Shown one piece after another: positions 1 to 12,179 of a stretch of 64,000 bases of DNA. Source of the stretch: Lithospermum erythrorhizon. Its lineage: Eukaryota > Streptophyta > Magnoliopsida > Boraginales > Boraginaceae. The notes beneath the pieces are model-generated. The model ran no database searches. It was not told the origin of the DNA and saw only the letters and a program-made list of their open reading frames with translations. The stretch covers positions 186,001 to 250,000 of the forward strand of contig JADFUC010000749.1 of the NCBI GenBank assembly GCA_019722365.1, written 5' to 3'. Made by a program: the position numbers and the translations under genes. How positions within the stretch are numbered: position 1 is the first letter of the stretch; each line of letters begins with the position of its first letter.

Positions 1-2800
1 ATTATTGCGGTTTCGCTTATTCCTTCCGCTTTCCAATGAAATTTTCGAAATTTGATTTGATATCGACCCCTAGCAGTCTAGGTAATTTCTATTATAAAAT
101 TTTCTTTTATTATTGACTGATAAGTGATATCCAACATGGTGTTGGCGATCTAAATTATTGGTCGACTGGACTCTTCAAATCTTTTTTCGACAGTTGATTA
201 CTACATCACAGTTTTGCTCTCAAAAGAGATGGAGTTCAGACAGTAGCACATCGGTTATTTTTGGTTAGTGGACATTATTATTAGCGACTCAATGTTTGAT
301 TGATTGGTGGTTGGCGTTTTTGTTTGCGACTCTTGTTGTTGAGGACATATGTAAAGGAGGGTGATGGTTTCCACCACGTTACACATGAGGGAGAGTGATG
401 GGCACCTTGCCACTTCACACTCAATAGAACCAATAATCTAAATTGGAGAGTGGACAACGTGCGTTTGTTATAGCGACCCAAGTATGGTGATTTTCTTTAA
501 TGGAGACCAAGTATAGATCCAGAGTTGACCAACAAGAAGAAGAACAGATTTATATTTTTTTTCTTCTTATTATTATTGTTGCAAACCCATGAAAATTTAT
601 CAAATTACCATGAGTTTGAGGGAGGGTATTAGAGTATTGAATGAGTGGCATTAAGACATGTGTCTGGTCCAAGTATTGGGCCACATCTATTAGGTATCTT
701 AGGGGTTTGTCTAAGTTTAGGTTGAATGTGTCTAAAAATAAGACACGATATTATATTTCATATTAAAACAATTATCATCAATAATATTCTCCCTTTATAA
801 TTTATTATTCTTTGATCACGAATAACTCTTTAAAAATCATTAGTATCAATTTTGAAGCACGATCAGGTTACTTAAATTATTAATGTATATTATTATTAAT
901 ACATTTTCAACAAAAATATTAAGTTTTTATAAACTTAAATAATATATGTCAATCAGGTATGTAATAAAAAATTTTAATAAAATAATATTAACATCCAAAA
1001 TTACATTATTCGAATAATAATCAATCAAATACAATCAGATTTCAATTTAATAGAAATTAAGTTTCAAAAAAGACGAAAAGATTTTCAATTTAAAGATTTC
1101 ATCTCTTTTCCAACTAAGAAAAAGAAAAGAATTTTTTTATGATGACACATAATCATATTAACATGTTCTGTAATCTCTCGATTACTTCATCAACTAATCT
1201 TAACACATTATCGGCAACGATAATATTAATAAGGAAATGATTTGGTATTCCACTTATATGTTTTAATTTATGATTTTGCTATCGCTACTTAAGCTGAAAG
1301 CAGAACGGAAGTTAAAATTTTATACGGCAAGGCTATGTTAAACATTAGATATTCAAAGGCTTCAATTATCTATTAGTTTGTGGAAATAATTTATTGGAAA
1401 TCATTATATTCAGATATAACTTTATGATTATTTGTTAACCTAAATAGAAATTATTAGTAGTTAAATCTATTATGATTCAATGAGATAATTAATAATAATA
1501 ATAATAATAACAATAATAATAATAATAATAATACCAAAAGCATATAAAGATATGCTACATATTAATTTCTCACCAGCAAATTATGTTAAATATCCACGGA
1601 TGTGACATTTGTAATCACTAGTAAAGAAGACGTATGATGCACGACATGCAATCGATTTCTCAAATATTTGATAAATTGTATATGTTTAATTCCAAATCAT
1701 TTTAAAATCACAGAAAACTTACACTTTTCAATTTTTTCTAACTAATATTTTTATTTTTTTAAGGGATACTTCGATCACAATAAATCTTTAAATATGATAT
1801 GAAAAATTACAATAAAATTTGATGTTTATGGACCGATATTATACAACACTGAGATGCCCACAAAGAGATACAAATATTTCATTAACAATTTGACGCCCTC
1901 AGATTAAATACGCTGATTTAATTGATCATCAATAAGATCATCGAATTATTTGATTTTATGCAGACAATTGGTACGCATTTAAAAAATTTAATTTAATTTT
2001 TAGAATCTTAATATATATAATTCATATTCAAATGAAACTAAATAATAATATTAATAATAATAATAATTCTACTAAAAGACACGGTTATTTAACTAATACC
2101 CATTATATTAGTAATAATAGTAGTTCTACTACTAATAATAATTCTAAAAATATATGATTATTTGACTAACACCTATTATAGTAATAATAATAATAATAGT
2201 TCTAGATAAATATATTATTTAACTAATACAAATTATTAAAGACTAAAATGACATATTATGAAACCCATATCACGTGGAAGGAGCAATAAATTAATAATAT
2301 ATAATATGAGTGTTATTCTTATGAATCGAATCGCGAAGTTTATACACGTAAAATCGAAAAATAATTGTGTTATTCAATGCATATCTTGAATAATTAAATA
2401 TGTAATCGGAGATAAATAAACAAAGTTAATTAAAAAGTTGGATTTGATGATAATTATAAAGTATATATGTGTCAAATATGTGATGTATCATCCTCAAACC
2501 GCATCAGTGACGTGTCGATGATTTCTCTCCACCAATCTACGTATGCAAAGATAAAAAGATGAGCAAATAGCTTAATACTATCTCCATTTTTTTAATTGAC
2601 GCTTTTGTATATCGAGTGCCAAATTTCTTTCGCCATTAATTATTAATTATTTATTATTTTAATAAAATATAAAAGTTATATCATTAGATTCTTTTTGAAA
2701 AATAATTTCATAATATTATTTCTTTATAATTTTTGAACATATACAAGTTAATAATCGATAGCTAAAGCCACTCGCTATACAAAACGCCAATTAAAAAAAA
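1..2800. other. AT-rich gene-free stretch with AAT microsatellites
   Basis: No coding segment with recognisable protein similarity was seen on either strand. The stretch is strongly AT-rich. Interrupted AAT/ATA trinucleotide runs occur near 1488-1533, 2041-2068 and 2180-2200. The only open frame listed here, near 281-481 on the minus strand, has no recognisable motif. The missing C-terminal part of COG4 (see 2837-4543) was looked for here on the minus strand and not found. Confidence 0.6.
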
Positions 2801-2802
2801 CT

Positions 2803-2856
2803 CTATGTTGTTCAAGCCGTTGCACTTCTATGTTGTTCACAAGGCAATCTCTGTAC
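2803..2856. repeat. Templated filler copies at the COG4 break point
   Basis: The stretch 2916-2953 inside COG4 is partly recopied twice just beyond the point where COG4 similarity ends: once at 2824-2856 and once at 2803-2825. All three share the core ctatgttgttca. The copies lie back to back in the same orientation. This pattern is typical of end-joining repair with short template switches. Confidence 0.75.
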
Positions 2857-4543
2857 AAACCTCTGCACACTGCTCTTCGATTTCATGCCTCAACTTTAAA
2901 ACATACTCACTGCTCACTTCTATGTTGTTCAAAGCCGTTGCAATCTCCGTACCTGAGTTCTGTACAGCCGAACCCCCCATGAAAAGCTTGGCCCCTAGAT
3001 TAGGCTCCCTCATCTTCTGTTGCAAAGCCTCATTAAACTCGCCCCCCAACAAACTAACAGCGTTGCTAATAATAGGAATAACAGAGTGAATATTAGACGT
3101 CGAAATAGACCTCCTACAACAACTTTGCAATACATAAAATACATCATCAACCATGGACGTCGTGAGACTATCGAGCACATGCTCATCAATCTTGATTGCT
3201 TTCCTCACATTCTCGACCATGAAATAGCCTTCCAAGATCACATAATAACCCGTTACATCCTGAACCACCTTACTCAAATGCCCACTCTTAAACGTTTTAG
3301 TAGCATTAGGCAGCACTTCAGGATTCACAGAAGGTAAACTCCTAATCTTCGACACCATATAATCAGTATAATCCTCCCCCAACTGTGTCAACGACAAAAT
3401 CTCTTCAAGATACAACTCAATCTCTCGTGGCTCAGGCCCTTCCGGCCCTCCCACTTCCAACAAATTACTCTTATAAGAATTAATATCAGACGCTAACTTC
3501 GACAACCTCCTATATTCCATATACTTTTTAATAATCGTAGCTCCTCTCGAATCACACTCCTCCTGCAATTCACAAATCGCATACACAATCGCGTCCTCAC
3601 CACACAAACCCCTAAGCATCTCATCGTTTTCCTCAATCGCCAACACTATATCCTTAAACAAATTCGTCAAACACCCGATAAAATTCAAGGGACTCCCATT
3701 ATCAAACCCATCCCCTCGCATCTCACTCATCGACTCCACCAATTGCTCGAACTCAACCCGAGAACGCATAGCAATCACCTTCTTCAAATACTTAACATAC
3801 TCCTCCAACCCCTCATAATCCAACCCAATCGAAGGATAAAGCTTAATAAACCTCACCACCGCCACATGATCCCTCGAATCAACCGCAGTCGCCACTTTTT
3901 TCCTCACAATCCCTTCCAACTGCTTCTTATACCCCAACAACTCCTCCCTCTGTTCATTATCCGACCCTGAACCACCCGAATCGAACTTAAATTTGGCGTC
4001 GATTTTAAGAAAACTCTGGACAAAATTAGCAGCATTTTCCAAATCATCAGATTGGAGGGACTTTTTAACACCCTCAAGACAATTAGATCGATGTACGATG
4101 GCATCGATTAGTAGTATCGTGTCGTGCACACGTGATTGAGCTAGATCAAGGAGGCGTACTTTAGCGGACACGTGATCGGCTAACGAGGTTGTCGTTCGGA
4201 CATTGTTGAGCATGAAATCGCTGTCGGATTTGACGATGTCGAGGACTTGGGAGGATTTTTGGAGGGAGTTTAGGTGGCGATCGAGATCGGATTTGTGTGA
4301 GAGGATCGAGTCGAGTTCAACGTCGAGGGCTCGTTGGTATGCGATGCATTCGTGGAGGAGGCGTGTCATTGTGCCTACGTCTGTTAGTGTGCTGATGGTG
4401 GTGAGGGCTTCTGGGGTACCGAAGTTTAGGGTGGGGGTGTGGTTGGGGTGGTGGGGGGTTTGGGTGTGGAGGACATTTTGGGGGGGGGGGGTGGATAAAA
4501 CTGGCGTTTGGCTAAGCTTTTTTTTTTTATCTAACAATTCCAA
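2837..4543 (-). pseudogene. COG4: COG4, conserved oligomeric Golgi complex subunit 4, C-terminally truncated
   Basis: COG4 belongs to the lobe A part of the COG tethering complex, which acts in retrograde vesicle traffic within the Golgi. The frame is open for 568 codons without introns and follows plant COG4 closely: TDVGTMTRLLHECIAYQRA near the start, then DLAQSRV, EGVKKSLQSDD, KKQLEGIVRKK, VKYLKKVIAMRSR and EYVLKLRHEIEEQCAEV. The N-terminal start is uncertain: the frame begins at a TTG after an upstream TAG, and the first in-frame ATG is at 4369. An 11-base A run and a long C run lie between, so a sequencing or real indel could hide the true start. At the 3' end the similarity stops after EEQCAEV and a stop follows five codons later; about 170 residues expected from the family are missing. 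The junction carries copied fragments of the neighbouring exon. It is either a recent truncated duplicate or a gene broken by rearrangement. Family identity is near certain; functionality is doubtful. Confidence 0.85.
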
Positions 4544-4696
4544 GCTCTACCTTATAAGTTGACCGACAAATCGATATGTCAGACATAGTAATCAAATTCT
4601 GAAACAAATCATTCGGTTGACAAACAATATCAATCATCTCAATATAATTTTCTAAAATCAAATATTTTTCCACAATATCAAATCAATTGTGAAAAA
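4544..4696. promoter_or_regulatory. Short divergent intergenic region between COG4 and the F-box gene
   Basis: About 150 bases separate the start region of COG4 (minus) from the ATG of the F-box/WD40 gene (plus). If the COG4 start is at 4369 the gap is about 330 bases. The two genes would share one promoter region. No clear TATA box was identified. The assignment is inferred from gene orientation only. Confidence 0.4.
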
Positions 4697-7600
4697 ATGT
4701 CTTCTTCTTCGTCTTCGTGTTCGGGGACGAAAGTCACCGATTTAAATGTGGATGCGTTAGTTTATTGCTGTAAATATTTAAGCGTAAATGATGTAACCAA
4801 TATGTCCATGTCATGTAAACACAAGCAATTTCTTTATTACGTTTAGTATGACTTTCGAATGCTTATCGCTTTTCGTGAAGATGGGCTTTCTGTCCGATTG
4901 ATAGCACTAGCCTTATATTTTTGAATATTATAAAAAAGTACAATATTCTGAAAGCGTTTTGAAGCCGATCTCCGTTATATAAGCTTTATCTTGGTAGTAA
5001 TTAATGTTGAGTTACTCGATATGTAAAAAGGTATATCATTTTGGATTGGATTGAAAGTGGTACTAGCTGCCATCCACAAAGATAGCATACTTTGATGTAA
5101 AGTAGTTGAAAAATTACAAATTTTGCATCGTTAATTGTCACACATAACTTTTGTTAGGATCGGAATTATCATGTTCTTTTAAAAGTATGTTCAAAATAAT
5201 ACTCCGTTTTATATAGTTTTCACCAAATATTATCCTAGCTCTATACATAAAAAGTTGTCCAGTTTGTTTTTTGCAATAGTCAAAACTAAGAAACATTTTG
5301 ATTGTAATTGACACATATAAGTTATGATTTGAGTTAAAAAAAATAGTTAATAGTATGTACACTTGTTCTGGTAGTACGCGTTTTATAATGGAGGTAGCAT
5401 TTGATTCGATTAGAAAATGTCGCACATTGAGTGAAATGTGTTACATATTATTGATGCTATTGAGCTTGTTGCTCATGTTCTTGAAGTGAACTTCATGGTC
5501 ATCGAGCGGAATTGGTCACTATCTTAGTTATAATAGAGATAATTAGATTTCATGTTTCGTGAATTTACGTGGCGAAAGTAAGAGAAGGTAGAGTTAGTTT
5601 ATACACTGTAGCTTAGAATTCAATGCAGTTGCTAGATTTTCTATGGACTTGGGCACATGAATTAACTTGCAATTTAGCCTGCAGCAGATTGTTAGGTTCC
5701 ATCGCTCTTAATATAGTGTCTAGTTACAACTAATCTTCTTCAGGCAAAAATCTTAATCCATAAATAATTGATGAAATTTGAGTAAAATTTGGCTTTTGTC
5801 ATTCTGATATGACCATGGTTAATTGGTCATGATTGTGTTTCTTTTCCGTGCTGGTGCATCAAGAGTGAGGTTTTTGAACACATAGCTTGGAGTGTAAACA
5901 TAGAACATAGAGTGATATTTGTTCGGGGTTCACGTTAGGTACATGAATTGGTAGTTGGAAAGCGAGTTGAGATCATTGAGTTTCTATATGAACAATCTAG
6001 TGCTGCTTTTCTATACCAACAATTTTGGTCCCTGAAAATACGTGCAGACAAAGGTGGCCACTGGCAGAATTGTCAAACTTTCACCACCCTTCAGGTGTAA
6101 GGGCAGCCTACCAGGAGAAACATACTACTCTGAAACAGTTTAAGTATGATGACCCTCAGATCGTGGACTTTGTTACAGATGGAAAACCTATCGAACATAT
6201 AATTCTAGACAAAGATGCTATCATTTTCTCGCAGGTAATTTTCCTTTTTCATCATAATTGTTATATATTGCATAGGATCTGATACTTACACTCTAATATA
6301 GTACTCCCTCCTTCCTATAAAGATTGTCTAGTTTTGACTTTTTTTTAAATCTAAGAGAGAACATATTTAATACTAGTTCAAGTTGGCTTGTTTCCTAAAA
6401 TACATATAAACATTATTCAAATGGGACAAATTATGGGAAATAAAAAAAGAGTGAAAGTAGTCAATCTTCACGGGAAGGAGGGAGTATTAGTTATCACACG
6501 TTTTTCACCTGAACTACTTTGTTACCATTTTCCCTCAGAATTTCGCTAGTTTATTTATGTCGTTGCCAATGAGTAAAAAGTTGAGCTATCTCCAAATTAT
6601 CTGTCATGTTGTGGACTGCTGGCTGTGGAATCAAGCATTTCTCATATGCATTCGGATACTTCCTGAATCATATACCCGTGCATATATACCAATGTATTAT
6701 TTCATTTGATTGTTAGTAGATCCGGCAAGGATTTTTGGCTTTCTTGTACTGAAAGGTAGTACTATGTGATTTACACCAATTAGTTTCCTTTTGCAGGGTC
6801 CAAAGTTAAACATGATCAGTACTGAAAACTATTTAAATGGCAATGTCTCATTGCTAACACTAGGTGATCACAATGCTAGAATTACTTGTATGAGGTAAGA
6901 GTTATATAACTATTATTAATTCAAAAAAGTTATTGTTATCATGTTCGTCACTTACAATCACATACTTCATTCATTTAGTTCCGTTCTAATAAAATCCATC
7001 GTCTCATTTTAGGTAAAAAAAAAAATTGACCAACAAGTATCTTCGTGATATACTTCAAGACTGAAATGAGTATCAGGATGAAATTATAGGATTTTTTAAT
7101 AATATCATGAGCATAGCTACTCCATAATATTAATACATTGATCATCCGCAAGTTGTTAATGTAACAATTGAGTTTATTATTAAATATTGCCGGCTGGGGA
7201 AAATATGATGTTACTATATGTATCCAAGCGTGGTAATCTTTTTTTCTCTGCATCTCTGTATCACTTTTTCTTGGTGTTTATATATATCTTTTCTTCATTG
7301 ACAGTGCTATTGTTATATGTTCTATGCAGATTATTTTCCCTCAGTGAAACGTCTCTCTCTAGGCACGCAACACAAAGAAGCAATTCTCTTTTACTTACCT
7401 CTAGCTGCGACCATTCGATCCGTCTTTGGTTCCAGGTAGATCCAATTTGAAAAAAACCTGATTAATTGAGGAACACAGAATTATTTACCTTGCATTTAAT
7501 AGGCAATAAAACACTGAGCTAATTCTGAATGTTTAAATTATAGGTTTAACCAACAATGAATTGCTTGAACAAAATATAGTCATTAATTGATACATGATGA

Positions 7601-9663
7601 AAATATTATTTCCCTTCATAATCTATTTTTTATCTGCTAACAATTCACTACTTCTGCAATCTACAGGGAAGTTGCATACGATGTTTTAGAGGTCATAATG
7701 GTCCAGTTTCCACTCTTTCAGATAAACTGTTAGGGGATGGTGCTGAAAAGCTATTAGCTAGTGGAGGTGAAGATGGCACTGTTCGCCTTTGGTCTATTAG
7801 CTCTAGTGGGAAACGTGGTCAACATGCTTTAAAAGCTACACTTTATGGACATGATAAACCTGTAGAGTTGATGTCAGTTTCTGGGTAAGACTATCTTCCC
7901 CTTGTGTAATACTAGATTTGTATTGACCTGATCAATCTACTAACTTCTAGTGACGTTGTAAATGAAGTAGTTGATTCCTATTTTTTCTTTAACGACTGGT
8001 TACTCTTCAAGCAGAATCATTGACATGAGGAACTATTGAGTTGCTTATGTTAGTTTATGCGGAACTGTTTGATGAGTGTGTTTAGCACCAACCATCCATA
8101 ATAATAATTACCTTCACATTTGGGAGTAAAGAGGAAAAATTTCATGCTCCTATGAGAAAGAACTTTTGTTCTAAAACATCATATACTTTGAAATAGAGGG
8201 TGTATAGTGCTTAATACAAGTATTAGAGTGAGAGATTCTCTCTACCATCAATAAAGAACTCTTCAATGATGATATATGCATCTTTAAGATTGCTTATCAT
8301 TCGTCATTTCAAGGATAGGCAAATTGGCTCAGAGGTTCTTAGTGAACATGTCTGTTTCACTATCATTTACAGATGTCGTTATCATGCACTTCATATTGAT
8401 GAACAAAAAAAATTCCCTCCTCCAGGTATAAACCATCTCATCTGGTGAGCATATCAAAGAATTCGAAGGTGAGTACAGCACTTGTTGTCTACTTTTTAAA
8501 GTTACAAACAGCAGAGTAACTGATTGACATATATCTACTGTTCCACCACATAAGGTTGGAGTTTGTCAATAGTTATTCTGTCACATAAGATTAAGGTTTC
8601 ACTATCTTGATTGTATGCTAAACAGTATTTTTGAGGTTTTCTCCCTGCATCAACCATGTCCTATGTGGAAGTTTATACATTCTGCAGGTGAGGATTTGGG
8701 ACACTGCTACATCAACCTCCATTAAATCTTCTTGCTGTGTGGGAATGACTGCTGTACGAGGCCCACCTGTTGCAATAAAATGTCATGACTCATTGCTTTA
8801 TGTTGCTGCTGGTACCTCTGTTGTTGCAATTGACCTAAGAACCATGCATAATGTTTTGAATATGGAAATCGAAGAAGCATTACACTCATTTGAGTTATTG
8901 CCATCAAAGTCTTTAATCTGCACTGGTGGAATTGACAGGTAATGCACATTAAGATGCTCATCTCTTTGACGTTTTCTTGTTAAAGTCATCTTATTAGTTT
9001 TCATTGTAAAATCCGTAGGAAACCTATACCTCACTATCCAATCCCCTTTTTCCGTGACAAGTTATTCCTCTTTGAAGTATCTTGTGTATCAGTTCTCTTG
9101 AATGCCTTGACGAGTTTCATGTCTGTAATGTTCGAACCTTGGTAAATTTGAGATCTGGCAGACGAATGTTTTTATTATGGTATAATTTTGTTGCTCACCC
9201 GGATTCTGAACTTGAAGTGACATTTTGTTATAACTTCAGAGCAACACTCTGGGATTTGAGGATGATCAATGCCACTCTAAAAGCAGAACCACTAGCTGAG
9301 CTTGATGGACATAAGGGGGCAGTAAAGCACATACACGTGGACCCATACAAGATAGTAACTGGTGGACCGGAGGATGCCGATGTAAAGGTTTGGGAAACTG
9401 GTACCGGTTCTCAAATCAACTCTTCGCTTTGTTGTCAAGATGAACCAAACATTGGTTCGGGTTGTTCGGCTATTGCTGTACATGGTTATCGGATGGTTAC
9501 TGCGTGCAGCGGGAATGAACCTGGTGTTCTGCGTTTCAGAGACTTCAGCAACGCCGTCAGTCTTATTTCAACTGATAAAAGCGTTCCTGATTCTAGATTT
9601 TGGGATTTACAATCTCGTGGTGATACAGAACAATATGATAGTGAAGAAATTGATGGTCATTGA
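4697..9663 (+). CDS. FBX2: F-box and WD40-repeat protein, FBX2-like
   Basis: This is probably the substrate-recognition subunit of an SCF ubiquitin ligase: the F-box binds SKP1 and the WD40 propeller binds the target. Proposed exons are 4697-4840, 6001-6234, 6797-6894, 7330-7435, 7667-7884, 8426-8468, 8688-8938 and 9240-9663. All phases agree and give 505 residues; the Arabidopsis protein is of similar length. Exon 1 holds the first F-box helices (DLNVDALVYCCKYLSVNDV). WD40 blades are clear: TSSCDHSIRLW, GHNGPVSTLSDKLLGDG, ASGGEDGTVRLWS, KVRIWDTAT, ATLWDLR, ELDGHKGAVKHIHVDPYK and VTGGPEDADVKVW. The exon 1 to exon 2 join is the weak point: an in-frame TAG follows at 4844, and the conserved second half of the F-box (the SIWxxLxRxxW region) is poorly preserved around 6001-6050. 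Exon 6 is only 43 bases. A Stowaway MITE sits in intron 2. Family assignment is strong; F-box function is uncertain. Confidence 0.88.
6302..6486. mobile_element. Stowaway-like MITE in intron 2 of the F-box gene
   Basis: The ends are inverted repeats: tactccctccttcc on the left and the complementary ggaaggagggagta on the right. They are flanked by TA, the target duplication of Tc1/mariner elements. The body of about 185 bases is AT-rich and non-coding. Confidence 0.8.
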
Positions 9664-11329
9664 CCATTCATATAAAATTAGAATTGTACCTTGGTAAATA
9701 GAACAAGTGGTTCTGTTTGAAAGACTTTGATGCCTTTACATTGTACTGTAGTATAAATTGTTTTCTGTCATTAAAGTTATTAAGTAGAATCAAGACTGAT
9801 AAGGATTTAACTTCAAAAATATGATATGTTTAGCATTATCTTTATGATTAGTCTGAGTAACTCTCGAAAGGAGCAACTTTCTCACTCGCTGAAAATCTCG
9901 ACACCAATATCTAAAAATTGAAGAGATTTTAACCTGTTTATAAAGCAGACTTGATATTAACGGATTTGGGTACATAATCATGGATTTCAATGCACAAAAT
10001 CTTGTAGCACTTAGAAATGAGGCCTTATCGATATTGACAATGAAAGTAGGAAATAAATTATTATTAAAAAGATCAATATATTCCAACTAGTAATGTTATG
10101 GGTTAATTGAGAAATTAATTGAGGATAAGATAATTGGAGAATGAGATTAAAATAAATAGCCATGTTAAGGGGATGATAACGAGAGGTATTCTTACATAAC
10201 CAATTATTCTCCCAAATATACCAGATTTGCCGAAATTGACTTTCCGTGTAAGCTTTTTATCATATTTAGTGAGACCTGCATGAAGGCTTTTAAAAATTCA
10301 AGATGAATTATTTATAATTTTGGAGTCTTGAAGGGAGGTTGATTGATGGGTAATATTCGGATTTAAGAATTTGGTTTATTGGGAGATGAGGTTTTTGAAA
10401 GAGTGACATCTATTTTTAGCCAAAAGAGTTAAGTTAAAATAATGGAGGTGTTTGAGCCAGACTTATTCCACGCTGTAAGAGCGTCTGCACGCATTCACTG
10501 AGCCTTGAGCTTTTTTGTGTTAAAAAATAATGCGTGCAAATGCCGCGGTCGGTTCCCGGCAGAGTAATGGATGCTTGAAATATATCTGTCATGTTTGAGG
10601 CTGGCTCCTAAACTTTTGGTTGTGTTAACATTAAGAAACTCTCAAATTAATTCAATGAATATTACTAGGATGTGGACCGCTTCAAAAGAAGTTTGTAAAG
10701 ATTTTATTAATTTTATGAAATTGATCGAGGAAAAATTTATAAATATTTATAAGGTAAACCAAATTGATTGGAGAATAGGACTGATAAAGTAATGGTTTTA
10801 CTATCAAAATTGAGGAGAAACACTCGAAGACAAACATCTTTCTTCTTGCCCAATTTTGTCTAGTGATGTCGAAGAAGATTTGTCGAGGTTAACGATGCTC
10901 TGGCGTCGAATAAAAAAGCGAAAGAATTATGAAAAAAAGTCGTCATCTCTTAATGGCAGTCGTATGATAAATTTGGCATCAGCCCAAAAGTGAAGTGTTT
11001 CATACTTTAAATTGAAATATATAATACCCTAGTTCGCAAAAGATTGTCAAACTTGACTTTTTAATAGTTAAGCTTTGTGTAAACTCTATTTTTGTTTGTG
11101 TTGTATAATATTTGATGAAAAATATTAATGGAAGCGTTGAAATGTATTTTTTTTATAAAGTATTATAAAGCATGGCTCTGCGATCGATGTTTAATTATTA
11201 AAGTTAAAAGTATTGATCTTTTAGGAAACGAGCGACCGTCTGGTGAAATTTGCATTTCGAGGACCATGTGGCTGGCAAAATGCAATTTCAGCCGTGTAAA
11301 TTTAAATATAATGAAGTGTATCAAAAAAA
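9664..11329. other. Intergenic, F-box gene 3' flank and unclassified repeat debris
   Basis: The first 130 bases are probably the 3' UTR of the F-box gene. The rest shows no recognisable coding. Around 11030-11130 a short segment (agattgtcaaacttgac and following) resembles the internal part of the Stowaway-like MITEs elsewhere in the window. The small open frames at 10571-10792 and 11128-11391 have no family resemblance, and the second overlaps the tRNA gene. Confidence 0.4.
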
Positions 11330-11402
11330 TGGAGATGCGGGGTATCGATCCCCGTACCTCTCGCATGCTAAGCGAGCGCTCTACCATCTGAGCTACATCC
11401 CC
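11330..11402 (-). tRNA. tRNA-Ala (anticodon AGC)
   Basis: The minus strand reads as a complete 73-base cytosolic tRNA-Ala. The acceptor stem starts GGGGATG and pairs with CATCTCC, the D arm contains TAGCTCAGATGGTAGAGC, the anticodon loop is CTTAGCA with anticodon AGC, and the T arm contains GGGGATCGATACCCC. The discriminator base is A. A run of seven T follows directly, a good Pol III terminator. The internal A and B boxes are intact, so the gene looks functional. Confidence 0.95.
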
Positions 11403-11446
11403 ATGTTATGAAGGTGTTGCTACATCCCCATGTTATGAAGGTGTTG
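11393..11446. repeat. 27-bp tandem duplication at the tRNA-Ala 5' edge
   Basis: Two perfect copies of a 27-base unit beginning ctacatccccatgttatg lie at 11393-11419 and 11420-11446. The unit includes the last ten bases of the tRNA gene's 5' end plus 17 bases of flank, so the outermost tRNA stem bases are repeated just upstream of the gene. Confidence 0.95.
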
Positions 11447-12179
11447 TGCATAGCGTCTAACTACTCATTTTATATCTTCTACACCAAAAGAAATCAACTT
11501 GTATAGGCAAATTCTCAAATCTCAAGTAGTGAAAGTAAAGACTCTATAATTTGTTGGTTGAATTGCTGAACTTCAAAACAGAGTTATTTATTTGTTGACA
11601 AAAAGCGGCTAAAATTAAGTGAAATGGGCGTATTTGAATGAGATAAAACAGTGAAGTTAAAAAAATAAAAGTATCAAATTGAAAAGGAAAATTCTCAAAT
11701 AAAAAGAAATATGCAATTTGTCCACTTCAATTATTTCAAAAAGCAATATGCAGTTCTATGATTATTCATATGAGCTTTTTTGTTTGCCATCAAAACACCA
11801 TAGCCACCTTGATGCAAAAACGGTATATAATTATGGACAACTAGTTAACTACTTAAACCTCTACTCTTTGTAAAGTGTTAACTACTGAAAGCTGTTCAAT
11901 ACTCCAGAACTATGACATAACCTGACTTGACATAATCAAGAACGAAATAAGAAGCTCCAATTTTCTAATATTTAAGAGCAAAAAACCTAAATCATGAAAA
12001 GTGGGAAATACATTTCATATCTAATTAACAATGTAGTGATACAACATGGCCACATCAGTGATAACAACAAAAAACTCAATCATCAGAAAAGTATATTATG
12101 CGGCGAACAAATGTTTATCTTTCTTGAATGATTTCTGAGCAAGGCCTACAACAGCATATACTTCTACAGAAAAACCATG
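11447..12179. other. Intergenic, probable NDC1 3' flank
   Basis: AT-rich sequence without recognisable coding on either strand. The part nearest 12179 is probably the 3' UTR of the minus-strand NDC1 gene. Nothing else was seen. Confidence 0.4.

Noticed and set aside
3020..4562. Plus-strand and secondary minus-strand frames inside COG4
   Set aside because: They are reverse-strand or alternative-frame shadows of the COG4 coding sequence and show low-complexity composition.
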